Positions 60,506-64,000 of a stretch of 64,000 nucleotides of DNA are shown here, piece after piece; position 1 is the stretch's first letter; every line of letters begins with the position of its first letter. The translations under genes were made by a program, and so were the position numbers. Under the pieces are notes generated by a model. That model saw only the letters and a list, made by a program, of their open reading frames with translations. It searched no databases and was not told the origin of the DNA. This stretch comes from Muribaculaceae bacterium Zag1 (GTDB taxonomy: Bacteria; Bacteroidota; Bacteroidia; Bacteroidales; Muribaculaceae): NCBI GenBank assembly GCA_002633115.1, contig NWBJ01000136.1, positions 51,530 to 115,529 of the forward strand. Direction: 5' to 3'.

Positions 60506-60509
<4 letters not shown>
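59343..60509 (-). CDS. NtrY-like sensor histidine kinase
   Basis: 388 aa. One N-terminal membrane helix (ISVAAVALVALCLALYYW), a HAMP/PAS-like region with TGIIIVDDADNVTHCNAAAL, the H-box LTHEIMNSLTPVTSI (phospho-acceptor His near residue 191), N-box QLLVNLVKNAVEAP and G-box DGSGIGLSLSRRYA. It has no periplasmic sensor domain, so it probably senses a cytoplasmic or membrane signal. It overlaps the response regulator stop by 4 bp and is the second gene of the pair. Confidence 0.88.
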
Positions 60510-61840
<1,331 letters not shown>

Positions 61841-61944
61841 ACCGCAAATTTACTAATATTTTCCCGACCAGTAACCAATCGTTTTCTAAAAATAATCTGT
61901 GTAAATCTGTGTTAATCTGTGGTTCCTTACTAGAGTGTCTGTGG

Positions 61945-62607
61945 TTAGTCTTGGATTTGGCCGTCGAATAGGCGTATGATGCGGTGGGCATACTGGGCAT
62001 CATGGTCGCTGTGGGTCACCATTACGATGGTGGCGCCATCGCGATTGAGTTCGGTGAGCAGGCGCATCACTTCCTTGCCGTTTTTGGAATCGAGGTTGCC
62101 CGTAGGTTCGTCGGCGAGAATCAATTTTGGATTGGCCACCACGGCGCGGGCAATGGCTGCGCGCTGCTGCTGGCCGCCGCTTAGTTGTTGCGGAAAGTGC
62201 TTTGCGCGGTGGCTGATCTGCATGCGCTCGAGCACCTCGGCAACTTTCCGTTTGCGCTCGGCAGCCTTCACGCCGAGATAGTTCAGGGGAAGCTCAACAT
62301 TTTCCTCGATGTTGAGTTCGTCGATCAGATTGAAGTTTTGAAACACGAATCCGATCTGGCCTTTGCGCAGGGCTGTACGTCCTTTTTCCTTTAGGTCGCC
62401 CACTTCGCGGCCATCGAGGATGTATTTGCCCGATGTGGGATTGTCCAGTAGGCCCAGGATATTTAGCAGGGTGGATTTGCCGCAGCCGCTGGGGCCCATG
62501 ATGGCCACGAATTCGCCATCGGCGACTTCGAGATTCACATTGCGCAGAGCCAGAGTTTCCACATCCTCGGTGCGGAATGTCTTTGTGAGGTTTTCTACTT
62601 TCAGCAT
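61945..62607 (-). CDS. ABC transporter ATP-binding protein (MacB/LolD-like)
   Basis: 220 aa. Walker A GPSGCGKST, Q-loop FVFQNFNLIDEL, signature LSGGQQQRAAIARA, Walker B LILADEPTGNLDS and H-loop VTHSDH. The PTGNLDS ending and size fit the MacB/LolD/FtsE group that works with FtsX-type permeases, consistent with the permease 20 bp upstream. These act in mechanotransmission (export or lipoprotein release) rather than in classical transport. Confidence 0.92.
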   Translation of the reverse strand: MLKVENLTKTFRTEDVETLALRNVNLEVADGEFVAIMGPSGCGKSTLLNILGLLDNPTSGKYILDGREVGDLKEKGRTALRKGQIGFVFQNFNLIDELNIEENVELPLNYLGVKAAERKRKVAEVLERMQISHRAKHFPQQLSGGQQQRAAIARAVVANPKLILADEPTGNLDSKNGKEVMRLLTELNRDGATIVMVTHSDHDAQYAHRIIRLFDGQIQD

Positions 62608-62627
62608 ATTTGTAGGTTTTTATGTTT

Positions 62628-63998
62628 TTATTCGTTGGCGGAGAGAGCGATGGTGGGATTTGCCGATGCGGCCTTGGATGCCCGTATCAACACGATGGCG
62701 AGCACGATGGCGTAAAGGGCGATGACTACGATTAAGAACCAGAAGATGCCCAAATCGATGGCGACTGAGAATTTCTGCAGCCATAAGCCCGAAGCAAAGT
62801 AGGCTCCGGCAGCGCCCACGATCAAGGCTGGGATGGCGCAGTAAGAGATGTCGCGCGTGAATAGGCGACGGATGTCGCTGGCCTCAGCGCCGTTGACACG
62901 GCGTACGGCTATCTCCTTGCTCCGGCGGTTGACATTGTCTTGCACATAAGCCCATAGGCCTATCAGAGTGATAATCAGAGCAATCACGCTGCAGATCGTG
63001 ATAGAGTCGCGCAGATTCTTTTCCTCTTGGCTGTATTGCGCCATATAGGCCGAGTAGGAGGTTGCCTCCAGGTTGCAATCGGGATACATGCGCTCTATGG
63101 CATCATATACGCCCTTGGCACTCTCGGCATCCATGCTCTTTAATTTTATCAATATCTCGTCGGCGTTGGCCGAATGGCGCTCACTCTCTTCAAAGAATAC
63201 TACCGATGGGCGCTCGTCGGTTGATCGAGCCGTGCCCAGGCGGAAATCCTCGTACACGCCTATTACCTCGTAGGTGGGCTGTGTGGCATTGCAATGCTCA
63301 GTGACCACGAAGTTATGACCCACGATCGAACCCTTGATATCGGTGAGCTGGTGGATTTTGTCAACAAACTTGCGGCTTACCATCATCTTGCCGCCTTGGT
63401 CGCGCCCTGTCTGGAAACGGCACCCTTCGATGATGGGAATCTCCATGACGTCAAAGTAGTTATCCGACACTGAGTACAGGTCGGCGATATTGAAGAGTTC
63501 TTGGTTAGAGTCTGGCAAATAGACATTATTGCCCGAAGCTCTGTCGATAGGCAGAGTATGGCAATAGGCCACATCCTCGATGCTGCTCTGGGCCTTGAGT
63601 TCATCGCCGAGCAGTCGGCGTTCGTCATCGGTAAGCTGGGTGGCCGGGCAGATGTAGAGATTCTCAAATGCGTAACCTGGATCGCTGTGGTTGATATGGC
63701 GGTATTGGCGGGCGATGGTCACGAGCATTGCTACAATGAAGCCGGTGGCCAGCAATTGCACTACCAAGAGGGCAGTCTTCCAGACCCGATTGTTTTTCTT
63801 GTGCGATCGGAATGCAGCCGAGACCGGTATGTTGCCGTATGCATAGGCTGGGGCCAATGATGTTATGATTAGCACGGCTATGCAAATCGCAGCAATGATG
63901 ATCCAAGCCTTGCCGGAGAGCAGGGCGCTGAGCGGGGCAGATAGCAGCCCCTCGGCAATCCCCCGGAACAGGAATATCAGGCCCGCTGCCAGTAGCAA
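62628..63998 (-). CDS. FtsX/MacB-type ABC permease, partial at the window edge
   Basis: At least 456 aa, open to the window end, so the first Met is probably internal. Visible: a membrane helix pair, the periplasmic MacB-PCD-like domain (residues about 115-325, YFDVMEIPIIEGCRF) and the C-terminal FtsX bundle (LRDSITICSVIALIITLIGLW, RRSKEIAVRRVNGA, ending NPTIALSANE). Bacteroidetes members carry two FtsX halves in about 780 aa; the first half lies outside. Partner of the ATPase at 61945. Confidence 0.88.
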   Translation of the reverse strand: MLLAAGLIFLFRGIAEGLLSAPLSALLSGKAWIIIAAICIAVLIITSLAPAYAYGNIPVSAAFRSHKKNNRVWKTALLVVQLLATGFIVAMLVTIARQYRHINHSDPGYAFENLYICPATQLTDDERRLLGDELKAQSSIEDVAYCHTLPIDRASGNNVYLPDSNQELFNIADLYSVSDNYFDVMEIPIIEGCRFQTGRDQGGKMMVSRKFVDKIHQLTDIKGSIVGHNFVVTEHCNATQPTYEVIGVYEDFRLGTARSTDERPSVVFFEESERHSANADEILIKLKSMDAESAKGVYDAIERMYPDCNLEATSYSAYMAQYSQEEKNLRDSITICSVIALIITLIGLWAYVQDNVNRRSKEIAVRRVNGAEASDIRRLFTRDISYCAIPALIVGAAGAYFASGLWLQKFSVAIDLGIFWFLIVVIALYAIVLAIVLIRASKAASANPTIALSANE

Positions 63999-64000
63999 CG

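Overview
The window comes from a Bacteroidales bacterium; a gut Muribaculaceae-like organism is my best guess, but only the order is well supported. Nearly every transcription unit starts with the Bacteroidetes promoter (TAnnTTTG, usually with TTTG 19-20 bp upstream), Shine-Dalgarno sites are absent or weak, there is a SusC/SusD polysaccharide locus, and several protein families are largely Bacteroidetes-specific (DUF6377, DUF6452, DUF6048, DUF4250, DUF4199, PEGA). Core genes look GC-richer than the accessory stretches.

Region 1 (1-10.5 kb) is a patchwork accessory island lying just downstream of the 3' end of an M1 aminopeptidase gene. It holds two DUF4143 AAA ATPases, each with a three-copy 32/33-bp repeat array in front; a secreted Ig-like/FISUMP protein whose leader contains a 183-nt hairpin; an orphan Xre antitoxin-like protein; a Septu-type defence pair (ptuA, ptuB) followed by a small DnaJ-like zinc-finger gene; one intact Rpn/PD-(D/E)XK nuclease and one Rpn copy fused to a broken PEGA gene; and an ATPase remnant. 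Copies of the aminopeptidase 3' end, of its terminator and of a long palindrome punctuate the island, which points to repeated recombination at this spot.

Region 2 (10.5-18.7 kb, minus strand) is an apparent operon: ArnT-like sugar transferase, GT2, LAB_N membrane protein, a large membrane protein with Rossmann and RyR domains, and the M1 aminopeptidase. It fits lipid A/envelope modification plus an unexplained sensor- or channel-like protein. Region 3 (19-24.5 kb, plus strand) is a tripartite RND efflux pump.

Region 4 (24.6-37.5 kb, minus strand) is a polysaccharide utilization locus in the order regulator, SusC, SusD, GH30, surface glycan-binding protein, GH3. This matches the known beta-1,6-glucan locus layout of Bacteroides. 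Region 5 (37.6-51 kb) is mostly core: rpsP, DUF4199, GT2, nitroreductase, DUF6452/DUF6048, SDR, GH35, radC, GT2, nspC, UvrD/PcrA helicase, DUF4250.

Region 6 (51-58.7 kb) is a second accessory stretch: a long inverted repeat, a frameshifted secreted-protein gene, an AAA-ATPase/PD-(D/E)XK protein, a 28-bp inverted copy of the tRNA-Gln 3' end, a HicB remnant, a HigBA-like toxin-antitoxin pair, a flavoprotein, an AlaX-type editing enzyme, a DUF1847 fragment, and an MqsR-like toxin with a Panacea-domain antitoxin. Region 7 (59-64 kb, minus strand) has tRNA-Gln(CTG), an NtrY/NtrC-like two-component pair and a MacB-like ABC transporter that runs off the window. No CRISPR array, rRNA, reverse transcriptase or complete insertion sequence was seen.
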